Positions 17,901-24,179 of a stretch of 64,000 bases of DNA are shown here, one piece after another. Each line of letters starts with the position of its first letter. The stretch's first letter is position 1. This stretch comes from Blastococcus aggregatus (GTDB lineage: Bacteria; Actinomycetota; Actinomycetes; Mycobacteriales; Geodermatophilaceae). The position numbers and the translations under genes were made by a program. Where the stretch lies: assembly GCF_900221005.1 (NCBI RefSeq), contig NZ_OBQI01000004.1:248001-312000 (forward strand). The letters run 5' to 3'. The notes under the pieces were generated by a model. It made no database searches, was not told the origin of the DNA, and saw nothing but the letters and a program-made list of their open reading frames with translations.

Positions 17901-17923
17901 CGAACGGCCTGCTCACCCCCTGA
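11990..17923 (+). CDS. Giant DUF4011/DUF3320 superfamily-1 helicase with nuclease-like domain
   Basis: This protein has 1977 residues. Its parts, in order, are a beta-rich N-terminus (1-390) and DUF4011 (RVQQWKNALLDLSLRNRLINY, about 397-417). Next are an Upf1-like SF1 helicase with Walker A GPPGTGKSQT (about 704), Walker B VVFDEASQIR (about 1318) with GDSKQMPP, motif HYRSQDES (about 1397) and the VQGDERDVV and LNVAITRARR motifs (about 1535-1575). A short nuclease-like domain (about 1627-1712) and a C-terminal DUF3320 (about 1797-1890) complete it. The nuclease region resembles MTES_1575/Vsr-type folds: FRVDL supplies the first Asp, but the usual ECDG is LLDG, so one acidic residue is missing. 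Proteins of this type are linked to DNA or RNA processing and some to phage defence. It stands alone, with no operon partner. Confidence 0.85.
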   Translation: MESTAEFDLRDAVAPRTVAVSIEITSTPVLSYALAHNGIPVIPRLALTSESTVRGATVRLSVRDAEGPIARPVELLADLDAGRSTVLTDVGLVMDPAAMLQVEEQRPGVIDVEVWVDDVAEGGPVLAGEASRSVQVLAANQWLASPLPLALEMLAAHVMPNHPAVTALVAEATDHLESTTGSGALVGYAATAERVDEVVAAIAETLRGRGLRYSEPPATWSDVGQQVRTPGDVLTWKVGTPLDTVVLLAAALEQAGIRPLLWLAEGIGGREGGSHAFLGYWREERSAESAATTDAAGLVNLVDLGLIRLVETTLLTGMGEAGADLHRPAYDGWLTGELDRIVGVTDVHRARRDGIVPLPARARDEAGVLQIVEYRAAVHSAPAPPEGATPSAPRPEAPARVQQWKNALLDLSLRNRLINYTERTGLALTVPDVALPALERFVHDGTPITLLPGDKLAAVQTERGLGGAADLPATQLADLLVERREVHADVTTGGYLPRLRNLAYRAKTVQEETGANNLYLALGSLVWELDGRPLRSPLVLIPVTLTPLSRTGSYRLALDESGSTAPNYCLLEKLRQLHGLSIPTLTETADGTMDVEASLEAMRVALVGHGLPYRVEATADLAVLQFAKYRLWKDLDEHWADFAENPLVSHLVHEPTEPFADPALDTGAYADLDDLAGQLPVAADSSQLRAIAEASAGRTFVLEGPPGTGKSQTITNLLTRAVAEGKRVLFVAEKRAALDVVARRLDAVGMGMFALDLHDKGSRASMVRAQIRLALEHAVSVDEQGLAADSENLRSARRLLARYADRLHTENAAGLSLYTARTAELTAGTDVQPLPIPLPFVANAPAEVLTQVRRALALLPEIADLTRPSLRHPWAFVDSPAIDLPAAQAAATEVDAAVRAVAGLPELTQVLRHARTPEDFAALGHLLGGPAVGIDVLDETFSGRWTTATGAVLGEVAAFLAFRHPGMDLVAPEVLGLPLAEIYVAAQTAAASSWWGRRRRLVAVRERLAPHLRPDAKVKPKDVPALVENLWRVQTAVAQIAGRVAALPGMTVPEGWNPFVDPQLLERQVTWLRRAGQAVDGSSSFHVQLRKLIVAGMPVGPESAGAVARLHDSVITLLQVGGASADQLAAWTGDDGFTLRWSMTRPERGTDGSVLMSLRRWVTFLDTLEPLRYAGLFDARRLLVTGAIPADDAVRALDRGLAMASVTERLDATGLDMFDEGLHGKAIERFTAASRAVREHLTASLPASVLASRPFDAASGAGQVGALQRELAKQRRGLGVRQLLAQYGELITSVMPCVLVSPDSVARFFPAASAQFDLVVFDEASQIRVADAVGALGRAKAAVVVGDSKQMPPTSFLEPTASVSDDVVEVETAVEDEESILSECVQARVPRHWLSWHYRSQDESLIAFSNAQYYENRLSSFPAPTHGRASAEPDGRGVSLVRVPGTFHRAGAGRLLRTNPIEAKAIVAEIRRRFDAVPKWDGVDAVPSIGVVTFNAQQRSYIESLLRDADDERLAAALDRTDGEGLFVKNLENVQGDERDVVFFSTGFSPTADGTLPLNFGPLNRSGGERRLNVAITRARRQVVVFSSFDPEQLRAEETSSVGIKHLRAYLDMAERGTDVLPRSPRSVAVVDRHREEIATALRERGLVVRTDVGLSEFRVDLSISRPVDPETPVAAVLLDGPSWARRGTVGDRDGLPIEVLGGLLRWPVVERVWLPSWLGDPAPVVDRLVEAVDTAPSAPALPAPIPLPTAALESFKGVAALRSSVTASLAVPTTSPAKPAAKPAAVRKPAGPVVMEGETAFVPWIPKVAGEKSVLDELPASKAARAVRRVMAAGIKAEGPIHVDRLAKLTVGAFGLNRATESRKSTLLSLLPPSAVQGAHLWPEGVTPESYEGFRRQVSSTDRPIDQVAPEEIANAMRALCRAAAGMRRDELLTQTAAVFGHKRRSAAVTAVLEKALAAAIDRGRVTEQPNGLLTP

Positions 17924-17933
17924 CCTCACGACA

Positions 17934-17972
17934 CGTCGGTCTCCGCCCCGGCGGGGTGGGCAGAGACCGACG
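17934..17972. repeat. Degenerate copy of the GTGGGCAGAG hairpin element
   Basis: CGTCGGTCTC (17934-17943) pairs with GAGACCGACG (17963-17972). The right half, GTGGGCAGAGACC, is nearly the right half of the two perfect elements at 17981-18016 and 25508-25558, while the left half has diverged (CTCCGCCCCG). It lies 10 bases after the DUF4011 gene and may also terminate it. Confidence 0.6.
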
Positions 17973-17980
17973 TCCGGGTA

Positions 17981-18016
17981 GTAGGGCTCTGCCCACACCC
18001 GTGGGCAGAGCCCTAC
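17981..18016. repeat. Perfect 16-bp hairpin repeat element
   Basis: GTAGGGCTCTGCCCAC (17981-17996) and GTGGGCAGAGCCCTAC (18001-18016) form a perfect stem with a 4-base loop. The inner 13 bases of each arm (GGGCTCTGCCCAC and its complement) are identical to those of the element at 25508-25558, although the outer bases differ but still pair. The shared core with compensated flanks argues for a dispersed structured element rather than an ordinary terminator. Confidence 0.75.
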
Positions 18017-18116
18017 TGCTCACCAGGTCAATGGGGCTGCGCCGCCCGCCCTCCCCGTGTTGACTGCACCGGCTGCGCAGCACCCCTGACCGCACTCGGA
18101 GCGAATCGAAAGGACG

Positions 18117-19280
18117 ATGGAGAAGATCAACGCACGCCTGCTCAACTGGGCGTCGATCCTGGAGGACAACACCCGGGAACAGGCCGAGCGCACCGCGCGG
18201 ATGCCGTTCATCCACCCGCACCTGGCCCTCATGCCCGACGCCCACCTGGGCATGGGCGCGACCGTCGGCTCGGTCATCCCGACCGACGGCGCGATCATTC
18301 CGGCCGCGGTCGGCGTGGACATCGGCTGCGGCATGATCGCCGTCCGCACCCAGTTCACGGCTGACGACGTCGCCGGCCGCCCGCTGGACGTGCTGCACGG
18401 ACAGATCTCCCGCTCGATCCCGCTGTCGGCGGGTGGCCGGAACGCGAAGATCCGGGCCAGCGCCGAGCCGCGGATCGCCGAGCTGCGCGAGACGCCGGGC
18501 TCCGGACAGGCCGACGCCGAGGCGCAGCACTGGCCGCAGCAGCTGGGCACGCTCGGCTCGGGGAATCACTTCGCCGAGGTCTCGCTCGACGAAGCGGACC
18601 GGGTGTGGCTGTTCCTGCACTCGGGGTCCCGCGGCGTCGGCAACCGGCTCGCGCAGAAGCACATCAAGGTCGCGCGGGAGCAGTGCGCGCGTCGGCACAT
18701 CCAGCTGCCCGACCGCGATCTGGCCTACCTCGTGGAGGGCGAGCCGGAGTTCGACCGGTACGTCGAGGCGCTCCGCTGGGCGCAGCGGTTCGCCTACCTC
18801 AACCGCGAGGAGATGATGGACCGCTGCGTCGACCAGCTGGGGCGGTTCCTCGGGACCGAGGTCGAGCGGCACGAGACGGTGAACTGCCACCACAACTACA
18901 CCGAGCGCGAGACCCACTTCGGGCGCGAGGTGTGGCTGTCGCGGAAGGGCGCGATCTCGGCGCGGGAGGGACAGCTCGGCCTGATCCCCGGCTCGATGGG
19001 GGCGGCGTCCTACGTCGTCGTCGGGAAGGGCAACGTGCCGTCGCTGATGTCGTCGCCGCACGGCGCCGGCCGGAACTTCTCCCGTTCGGCGGCCCGGAAG
19101 CGGTTCACGCGGAAGGATCTGGATGAGCGGATGACCGGCATCGCCTGGGGCCACTCGGACGCGTTCCTCGACGAGCACCCCGACGCGTACAAGCCGATCG
19201 ACCAGGTGATGGCCGACGCCGCCGACCTGGTCGAGGTCCGGCACACGCTGCGTCAGATCGTCAACGTCAAGGGCGACTGA
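18117..19280 (+). CDS. rtcB: RtcB-family RNA ligase
   Basis: This 387-residue protein matches RtcB, which joins RNA 2',3'-cyclic phosphate or 3'-phosphate ends to 5'-OH ends using GTP and Mn2+. Visible motifs are MPDAHLGMGATVGSV, the VGVDIGCGMIA metal-binding stretch (residues 63-73), GSGNHFAEV, HSGSRGVGN, NCHHNYTERE and the C-terminal SSPHGAGRNFSRS, which contains the guanylylated His. It is somewhat shorter than E. coli RtcB. There is no RtcA or RtcR neighbour. It follows the hairpin repeats, so it likely has its own promoter between 18017 and 18116. It may serve tRNA or stress RNA repair. Confidence 0.9.
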   Translation: MEKINARLLNWASILEDNTREQAERTARMPFIHPHLALMPDAHLGMGATVGSVIPTDGAIIPAAVGVDIGCGMIAVRTQFTADDVAGRPLDVLHGQISRSIPLSAGGRNAKIRASAEPRIAELRETPGSGQADAEAQHWPQQLGTLGSGNHFAEVSLDEADRVWLFLHSGSRGVGNRLAQKHIKVAREQCARRHIQLPDRDLAYLVEGEPEFDRYVEALRWAQRFAYLNREEMMDRCVDQLGRFLGTEVERHETVNCHHNYTERETHFGREVWLSRKGAISAREGQLGLIPGSMGAASYVVVGKGNVPSLMSSPHGAGRNFSRSAARKRFTRKDLDERMTGIAWGHSDAFLDEHPDAYKPIDQVMADAADLVEVRHTLRQIVNVKGD

Positions 19281-19283
19281 TCG

Positions 19284-19317
19284 CCGGGTCGGCGTTCCAC
19301 ACGGAGCGCCGGCCCGG
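19284..19317. terminator. Bidirectional terminator hairpin
   Basis: CCGGGTCGGCG (19284-19294) and CGCCGGCCCGG (19307-19317) form an 11-bp stem with one G-T wobble, between the convergent rtcB and the gene at 19329. Confidence 0.6.
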
Positions 19318-19328
19318 GCAGGGTCCGG

Positions 19329-19955
19329 TCAGCCCAGCCGGCTCCGCAGCGTCGGCACGCCGTCCCCGGTGAGGTGGTCGAGCGCGGCCGTGCGACCGGT
19401 CAGGGCCAGCAGGAGCGCCTCGCCGGATCCGCCCACGACCGGGCCGCTGCCGTACGTCCAGTCGATGTCGTCCGCCTCGAAGCGCAGCCCGTCCAGCGCG
19501 CCCTTCGGGACGACGCTCCGACTCGCCGGGTCGGTCACGTAGCTCAACGACGTGCGCAGGCGCTGCTCGGGGATGACCCGCGGCAGGCCCAGCGGCCACC
19601 GGATGTCGAGGCCGTGCACGAGGACGTCGGTGAGCGGCGCCTCGGGCCCGGCCCCGGGCGGCGTGAACCGGGAGTCCGCCTTGCGGCGCAGCACCTCGAG
19701 CAGCTCGCCGAAGGGCCGGCGCCCTTGCTCCCGCGCCAGCCGGACGTTCGCCCGGTCGAAGTCCCCGCGGCTCACCAGCATGGCCAGGGCGAACCTCGGG
19801 ATCCCGACTTCCAGCGGGACGACGAGGTGCGCGACCACGTCGTGCACGCGCCACTCGCTGCACAGGCTCTGCGTCGCCTGCTGCTCGGGCGTCAGTCCGG
19901 ACAGCAGGTCGGCCAGGCCGCGCCGCTCGTCGGCGATCTCCGCGAAGGTGTCCAC
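19329..19955 (-). CDS. Maleylpyruvate isomerase family (MDMPI/DinB-like) protein
   Basis: This 208-residue second member of the mycothiol-dependent isomerase family has the same start architecture (DTFAEIADERRGLADLLSGL, then SLCSEWRVHDVVAHLVVPLEV, with the metal-site His) and a DVLVHGLDIRWPLG segment carrying the second His cluster. The C-terminal FEADDIDWTYGSGPVVGGSGEALLLALTGR is the small beta domain common in this family. It is not a recent duplicate of the gene at 10715, since the sequences differ widely. The thiol-dependent substrate is unknown. Confidence 0.8.
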   Translation of the reverse strand: MDTFAEIADERRGLADLLSGLTPEQQATQSLCSEWRVHDVVAHLVVPLEVGIPRFALAMLVSRGDFDRANVRLAREQGRRPFGELLEVLRRKADSRFTPPGAGPEAPLTDVLVHGLDIRWPLGLPRVIPEQRLRTSLSYVTDPASRSVVPKGALDGLRFEADDIDWTYGSGPVVGGSGEALLLALTGRTAALDHLTGDGVPTLRSRLG

Positions 19956-19982
19956 GGGGGCACCCTGGCAGGAGATCGGGCC

Positions 19983-21038
19983 TCAGCCCAGCGTCACCGA
20001 GCCGCTGCCGTCGGGGACGAGCTCGACCCAGGTGTTGCCGGGCGCCAGCTGCACCGGCGCGCCACCCGGACCGGTGAGGACGACGGGCGCGGTCTCCGAC
20101 GCCTTGGACCAGGTGGCGGCGATCGTGCTCCCGCCGCTGGCGACGAGCGCCTCTCCCCCACCGACCATCACCGTCTCCGGCACCGGGTTCCCGGCCGGGT
20201 CGCGGAAGGCGGTGTTCACCACCTGCACCCGCAGGACGACGACGTTCGCCGCCCGCAGCCGGGCGCCGTCGGCACCGGTCGCGGGGGTGTCGCCCTCGGC
20301 CCGCAGCCAGCCGCTGTCGGGCGCGCTCCACGTCCAGCTCGGGCGGCCACTGCCGGAGAGCTTGAGCTGCACCAGCGCCGCGGGCGCGCCCATCGCGACC
20401 GCTGTGGGCGGCTGGCCGGCCGGGGCGAACTGGAACTCGGGCGCCGGCGGCGCCAGGTGCCCCGCATCGGCCTGGGCCAGGAACGTCGCCGGGTCGGCGT
20501 ACACGTTGTGCGGCGCGGACCGGGTGGCCAACCGGAAGAAGCCGTCGGCGCCGGCGTCCTGGCTGAGTACCTGCATCCCGGCGTCGCTGATCGCCCGCAC
20601 GAAGTCCGGACCACCACCGGAGAACGCGAACAGGCCGTGCAGCGGGCCGGCGATGGCGGCGTCCATCGGGCGCACCGAGCGGATCGGTCCGATCTCCGGC
20701 GGCACGTTCGAGTGGAAGACGGCGACGAAGCGGGTGATGCCGCCTTCGACGACCTCCTCCCACACCACGTCGGCGCTGTTCAGCCCGGTCTGCGGGCGAG
20801 CGGCGACCGAGTTCTCGATCTTCACCGCGAGCGCCGGGCGCTGCGGCGGCGCCTCGAGCTCGATCCCGGTCAGCGGCCAGGGCACCAGCACCGGCGCGGG
20901 GGGCGTCTCGGGCGCGGGGCTGCTCGCCGTCTCGCTCTCGTCCGGACCACAGCCGGCGGTGAGCACCAGCGCGCCGATGAGGGTCAGCATCCCTGCGGTC
21001 CGGGCGAGGCGCCGGCGGGTGAACATCCGGGAGGGCAT
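19983..21038 (-). CDS. DUF3048 (YerB-like) lipoprotein
   Basis: This 351-residue protein begins with a lipoprotein signal: basic MPSRMFTRRRLARTAG, a hydrophobic core and LTAGC (Cys about 30), after which the mature protein would be lipidated and exported. The mature part contains the two YerB domains: RPALAVKIENSVAARPQTGLNSADVVWEEVVEGGITRFVAVFHS, then the C-terminal TWSKASETAPVVLTGPGGAPVQLAPGNTWVELVP. YerB-type proteins are extracytoplasmic and of uncertain function. Start ATG 21038. It runs in the same direction as the phytochrome gene upstream, 66 bases away, so read-through is possible. Confidence 0.9.
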   Translation of the reverse strand: MPSRMFTRRRLARTAGMLTLIGALVLTAGCGPDESETASSPAPETPPAPVLVPWPLTGIELEAPPQRPALAVKIENSVAARPQTGLNSADVVWEEVVEGGITRFVAVFHSNVPPEIGPIRSVRPMDAAIAGPLHGLFAFSGGGPDFVRAISDAGMQVLSQDAGADGFFRLATRSAPHNVYADPATFLAQADAGHLAPPAPEFQFAPAGQPPTAVAMGAPAALVQLKLSGSGRPSWTWSAPDSGWLRAEGDTPATGADGARLRAANVVVLRVQVVNTAFRDPAGNPVPETVMVGGGEALVASGGSTIAATWSKASETAPVVLTGPGGAPVQLAPGNTWVELVPDGSGSVTLG

Positions 21039-21104
21039 TGGCTCACGCTAAGACGCCACGATGGTCACGACGCGTGACGCCACTCCGGTTGGGACGGGTG
21101 AGGC

Positions 21105-23294
21105 TCAGGTCCGCGTCAGGGCCAGCACGGTGACGTCGTCGGTGCCGGGCGGCGCGAGCGCGCCCAGCAGGGACTCGAGAAGGGGTTCCGGGTCCGTCGG
21201 CCCGGCGACGACCGCCTCGCGGAGCGCGCCCAGCCCGCGTTCCAGCCCGCCGCGCCCCCGCTCGACCAGGCCGTCGCTGAACAGCACGAGCCGGTCGTCG
21301 CCGGCCAGGGTCAGCCGGGCCTCCGCGTAGGTGGGCGCGTCCAGCACGCCGAGCGCCGGGCCGCGCCCGCCCACGACGTACTCGGCGCCGCCGTCGTGCG
21401 CGTGCAGCACCGGCAGGTGCCCGGCACTGGCGACGACGACGTCGCCGGTCTGCGGATCGAGCTCGGCGACCACGACCGTCGCCATCTCGCCGGGCAGCAG
21501 CGCACCGGTGACCTCGTTGATCAGCGCCAGCGCGGCAGCAGGCCCGGCCGCGCGCAGCAGGTGCGCCCGCAGCGCGTGCCGCAGCTGGGCGGTGACCGAC
21601 GCCGCGGCCAGCCCGTGCCCCGCGACGTCCCCGAGGACCACGGCCAGCTTCCCGCCCGGCAGCAGGATGAGGTCGTACCAGTCGCCGCCGACGACGTCCT
21701 CGGCGCTCGGCACGTACCGGGCGGCCATCGCGACGCCGGGCACCTTGGGCAGCTCCTCCAGCAGCAGGGTCCGCTGCAGCGCCCCGGCCAGCCGGTTGTC
21801 CTCCTCCGAACGGTTCAGCGAGGCGGCCGCCAGGTGCCCGGCCAGCGCACGCGCCGCCGCCACCTCGTGCTCCCGCCACGGACGCGAGGTGCCGCGGACG
21901 ATCTCGCTCCAGGCCGAGAACGAGCGGCGCGGGCTCAACCGCGGCCCGTCGTCGGTCTGCGCGACCTTCGACTCGTACGGGTTGCCGCCCCAGGTCACCT
22001 CGCGCAGCGTCTCCGGCCGGAACCAGGCCAGGAAGTCCCCGCCGCCGACCGGGACGGCGAGCACGCCGCTGGCCGTGTCGAGGAGATCGGCGGCCCCCGG
22101 CACCAGGGCCGAGGCGGAGTCGGTGGCGCTCACGCCCGCGGCGAGCAGCGCGCCGACGACCTCGCCCACCCGGTCCGCGGGCGGCGTCGTCCCCAGCAGC
22201 CGGAGCTGCCCGCCCAGCCGCACTGCGGCACCGGCCGCGGGCAGCAGGTCCAGCGCAGTGACGCCCTGCTCGGTGAGCGCCGCTCCGAGCGCGCGGGGCG
22301 TCCGCCCGACGGCCGCGGCCAGCTCGGCGGCGCGCTCGGCGACCTCGACGACCCCGTCCAGCTCGCTCTCCGCGACGACGGTGTGCAGCAGGAGCGAGGC
22401 GGTTCGGCCGAGGAACTCCGCGGCGGTGCGGTCGGCGTAGGACGGGCGGTGCGGGCCCGCGTAGTGGTGGCAGGAGATGAGGCCCCACAGCCGGCCGCGG
22501 TCGATCAGCGACACCGACATCGAGGAGACGACGCCCATGTTGGCCAGGTACTCCAAGTGCACCGGCGAGACGCTGCGCAGCATGGCGCCCGAGAGGTCGA
22601 GCGGGCGGCCGGTCGACGGGTGCACGGCGGGCTCGAGCGGCACGCGCCCGTACGCGGCGTCGGGGATCAGCCGCATCCAGTTGGTCGTGTACAGCGCGCG
22701 GGCCTGGGCGGGGATGTCGCTCGCCGGGAAGCGCAGGTCGAGGAACGGCTCGAGGTCGTCGCGACGCGCCTCGGCGATCACCTCGCCGTTCCACTCGGCG
22801 TCGAAGCGGTAGACCATCACCCGGTCGAAGCCGGTGACCGTCCGGACGTCGCGGGCCAGGGTCGCGCTGAGCTGCTCGAGCGTGGTGGACGCCGCCAGCC
22901 GCTGCAGCACGCTGGGCAGCCGGCGGTGCCACGCAGCACCGGCCTGCTCGGCGCCGGCGACCGGCTCCCACTCGGTGAGCAGCAGACCGTCGGCGCGGTG
23001 CAGGACGAGGTCGATCTCCGCGCCGCCCACGGTCACCCGCAGGGGGTTCACCTCGGCGAGGTCGCCGGCCAGGCCGTCGCGGAGGCGGGCGAGGTCGGCG
23101 TCGTCCAGCAGGTCGGCCAGGTCGGTGGCGGCTCGCCCGAACAGCTCGGTCGCGTTGGCCGAGGCGACGACGACGTCGAGACCCGGTTCGGTGACGGCGA
23201 GCAGCACGCCGTGCGGCTGGATGGCCCCGGGGATCGCGATCGGCTCGTCGGCGCAGCGCGCGAGGGCCTCGTCGTCCACCGGTCCGGCGGTCAC
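21105..23294 (-). CDS. Bacteriophytochrome with SpoIIE (PP2C) phosphatase output
   Basis: This 729-residue protein carries PAS (about 14-115), GAF (125-310), PHY (320-490) and PP2C/SpoIIE phosphatase (515-729) domains. The biliverdin-type Cys14 in RCADEPIAIPGAIQPHG is present. So are PASDIP (Asp193), VSPVHLEYL (His246) and SCHHY (His276), spaced exactly as Asp207, His260 and His290 of Deinococcus BphP. The PHY tongue motif PRRSFSAW (455-462) is intact. The phosphatase keeps its metal aspartates (GGDWYD, GDVAGHG, LFSDGL, GTDDVTV). It should be a red/far-red light sensor that dephosphorylates the downstream-acting STAS protein, whose gene overlaps its start by 4 bases. A histidine kinase is replaced by a phosphatase, so light would feed partner-switching sigma control. 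Confidence 0.9.
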   Translation of the reverse strand: MTAGPVDDEALARCADEPIAIPGAIQPHGVLLAVTEPGLDVVVASANATELFGRAATDLADLLDDADLARLRDGLAGDLAEVNPLRVTVGGAEIDLVLHRADGLLLTEWEPVAGAEQAGAAWHRRLPSVLQRLAASTTLEQLSATLARDVRTVTGFDRVMVYRFDAEWNGEVIAEARRDDLEPFLDLRFPASDIPAQARALYTTNWMRLIPDAAYGRVPLEPAVHPSTGRPLDLSGAMLRSVSPVHLEYLANMGVVSSMSVSLIDRGRLWGLISCHHYAGPHRPSYADRTAAEFLGRTASLLLHTVVAESELDGVVEVAERAAELAAAVGRTPRALGAALTEQGVTALDLLPAAGAAVRLGGQLRLLGTTPPADRVGEVVGALLAAGVSATDSASALVPGAADLLDTASGVLAVPVGGGDFLAWFRPETLREVTWGGNPYESKVAQTDDGPRLSPRRSFSAWSEIVRGTSRPWREHEVAAARALAGHLAAASLNRSEEDNRLAGALQRTLLLEELPKVPGVAMAARYVPSAEDVVGGDWYDLILLPGGKLAVVLGDVAGHGLAAASVTAQLRHALRAHLLRAAGPAAALALINEVTGALLPGEMATVVVAELDPQTGDVVVASAGHLPVLHAHDGGAEYVVGGRGPALGVLDAPTYAEARLTLAGDDRLVLFSDGLVERGRGGLERGLGALREAVVAGPTDPEPLLESLLGALAPPGTDDVTVLALTRT

Positions 23295-23656
23295 CGTCCC
23301 GCGTCGCGGTCGGCGACGGTGCTGCGGATCTCTCCGGCCGAGGCGACGAGCGGCACGTAGGCGCCGAGGTCGAGCAGGTCGATGGTCAGCCGCACGGGGC
23401 CGTTGGACCGGGGGGCCAGCACGTACAGGCGGACGCCGCCGGCGGCAGCCTTGCGGGTGATGCCGAGCAGGGTGCGGGCACCGGAGGAGTCGAGGAACGT
23501 GGTGTGCGTGAGGTCGACGACCAGCTCCGCGTCCGGCCCGGCGACGGCCTCGTCGGCGGCCGCTTCGAGCTGTGGCGTGGTCGACAGATCGAGCTCACCA
23601 CGTACGGTGAGAGCCGCACGGCCCGCGACCGTCCGTCGCTCCACAACGAACTGCAC
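23291..23656 (-). CDS. STAS anti-sigma factor antagonist (RsbV/SpoIIAA-like)
   Basis: This 121-residue STAS protein has ALTVRGELDLSTTPQLEAAADEA, then LVVDLTHTTFLDSSGARTLLG. The DSSG at 56-59 carries the Ser phosphorylated by RsbW-type kinases. Its stop overlaps the start of the phytochrome-phosphatase by four bases (ATGA), so the two are translationally coupled and probably made in fixed ratio. The cognate kinase is probably the divergent gene at 23726. In the unphosphorylated state it should free a sigma factor or other target by sequestering the kinase. No sigma gene is in the window. Confidence 0.9.
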   Translation of the reverse strand: MQFVVERRTVAGRAALTVRGELDLSTTPQLEAAADEAVAGPDAELVVDLTHTTFLDSSGARTLLGITRKAAAGGVRLYVLAPRSNGPVRLTIDLLDLGAYVPLVASAGEIRSTVADRDAGR

Positions 23657-23725
23657 TGCACCGCCCCTCTCACCTCGTCGTCCCGTCGAGAGTAGGACAT
23701 CGGTGCCGAGGGGATCATTCCTGCC

Positions 23726-24151
23726 ATGGACATCTCGTTCAGCGTCCGGCTGCCGCGCGATGCCCGGAGCCTGCCCCTGATGCGCGGGCTCCTACGGCAG
23801 GCGCTCGAGCACCTGGACGTCTCCACGCAGGCGATCGAGGAGATCGTCCTGGCGCTCACCGAGGCCTGCGCGAACGTCGTGCAGCACGCCGGCGAGCACG
23901 AGGAGTACCAGGTCGACGTCGCCATCACCGACGACGTCTGCCGGGTCAGCGTGCTCGACGACGGCCAGGGCTTCGACTTCGAGCGGGCGTCGGCACCCGA
24001 GGGCTCGCCGCTCGAGGCCGGGCGCGGGCTCGTGCTCATGAAGGCGCTGGTCGACGACCTCCAGTTCGTCCGCTCCGACGACGGCCGGCACCGCGTCGCG
24101 CTGGAGAAGCGGCTCCGCGCCGAGCCGAAGCTGCGCCTGCTCCAGTCCTGA
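23726..24151 (+). CDS. RsbW-like anti-sigma factor serine kinase
   Basis: This 141-residue GHKL-ATPase domain protein has an N-box EEIVLALTEACANVVQHA (about 38-55, with Glu and Asn), G1 VLDDGQGFD (about 77-85) and G2 GRGLVLMKALVDDLQF (about 99-114). These are the ATP sites of SpoIIAB/RsbW kinases. Divergent from the STAS-phytochrome pair with a 69-base shared promoter region, it is the obvious partner: it would phosphorylate the STAS protein and hold a target until the light-controlled phosphatase acts. The length equals other RsbW proteins. Start ATG 23726. The sigma or effector target is not identifiable. Confidence 0.9.
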   Translation: MDISFSVRLPRDARSLPLMRGLLRQALEHLDVSTQAIEEIVLALTEACANVVQHAGEHEEYQVDVAITDDVCRVSVLDDGQGFDFERASAPEGSPLEAGRGLVLMKALVDDLQFVRSDDGRHRVALEKRLRAEPKLRLLQS

Positions 24152-24179
24152 CGGGCCTCCCTGCGGGCACGCCGGCGGC

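Noticed and set aside
13595..17998. A 1467-codon open frame antisense to the DUF4011 helicase
   Set aside because: It is His/Arg/Gly-rich, has no domain, no ribosome site, and mirrors the codon bias of the real gene. Similar long antisense frames at 12412-16029, 28392-30539, 32281-34296 and 57982-60021 were rejected for the same reason.
18117..19280. RtcB as part of a defence or RNA-repair operon
   Set aside because: No archease, RtcA, RtcR or toxin gene adjoins it. Hairpins on both sides isolate it.
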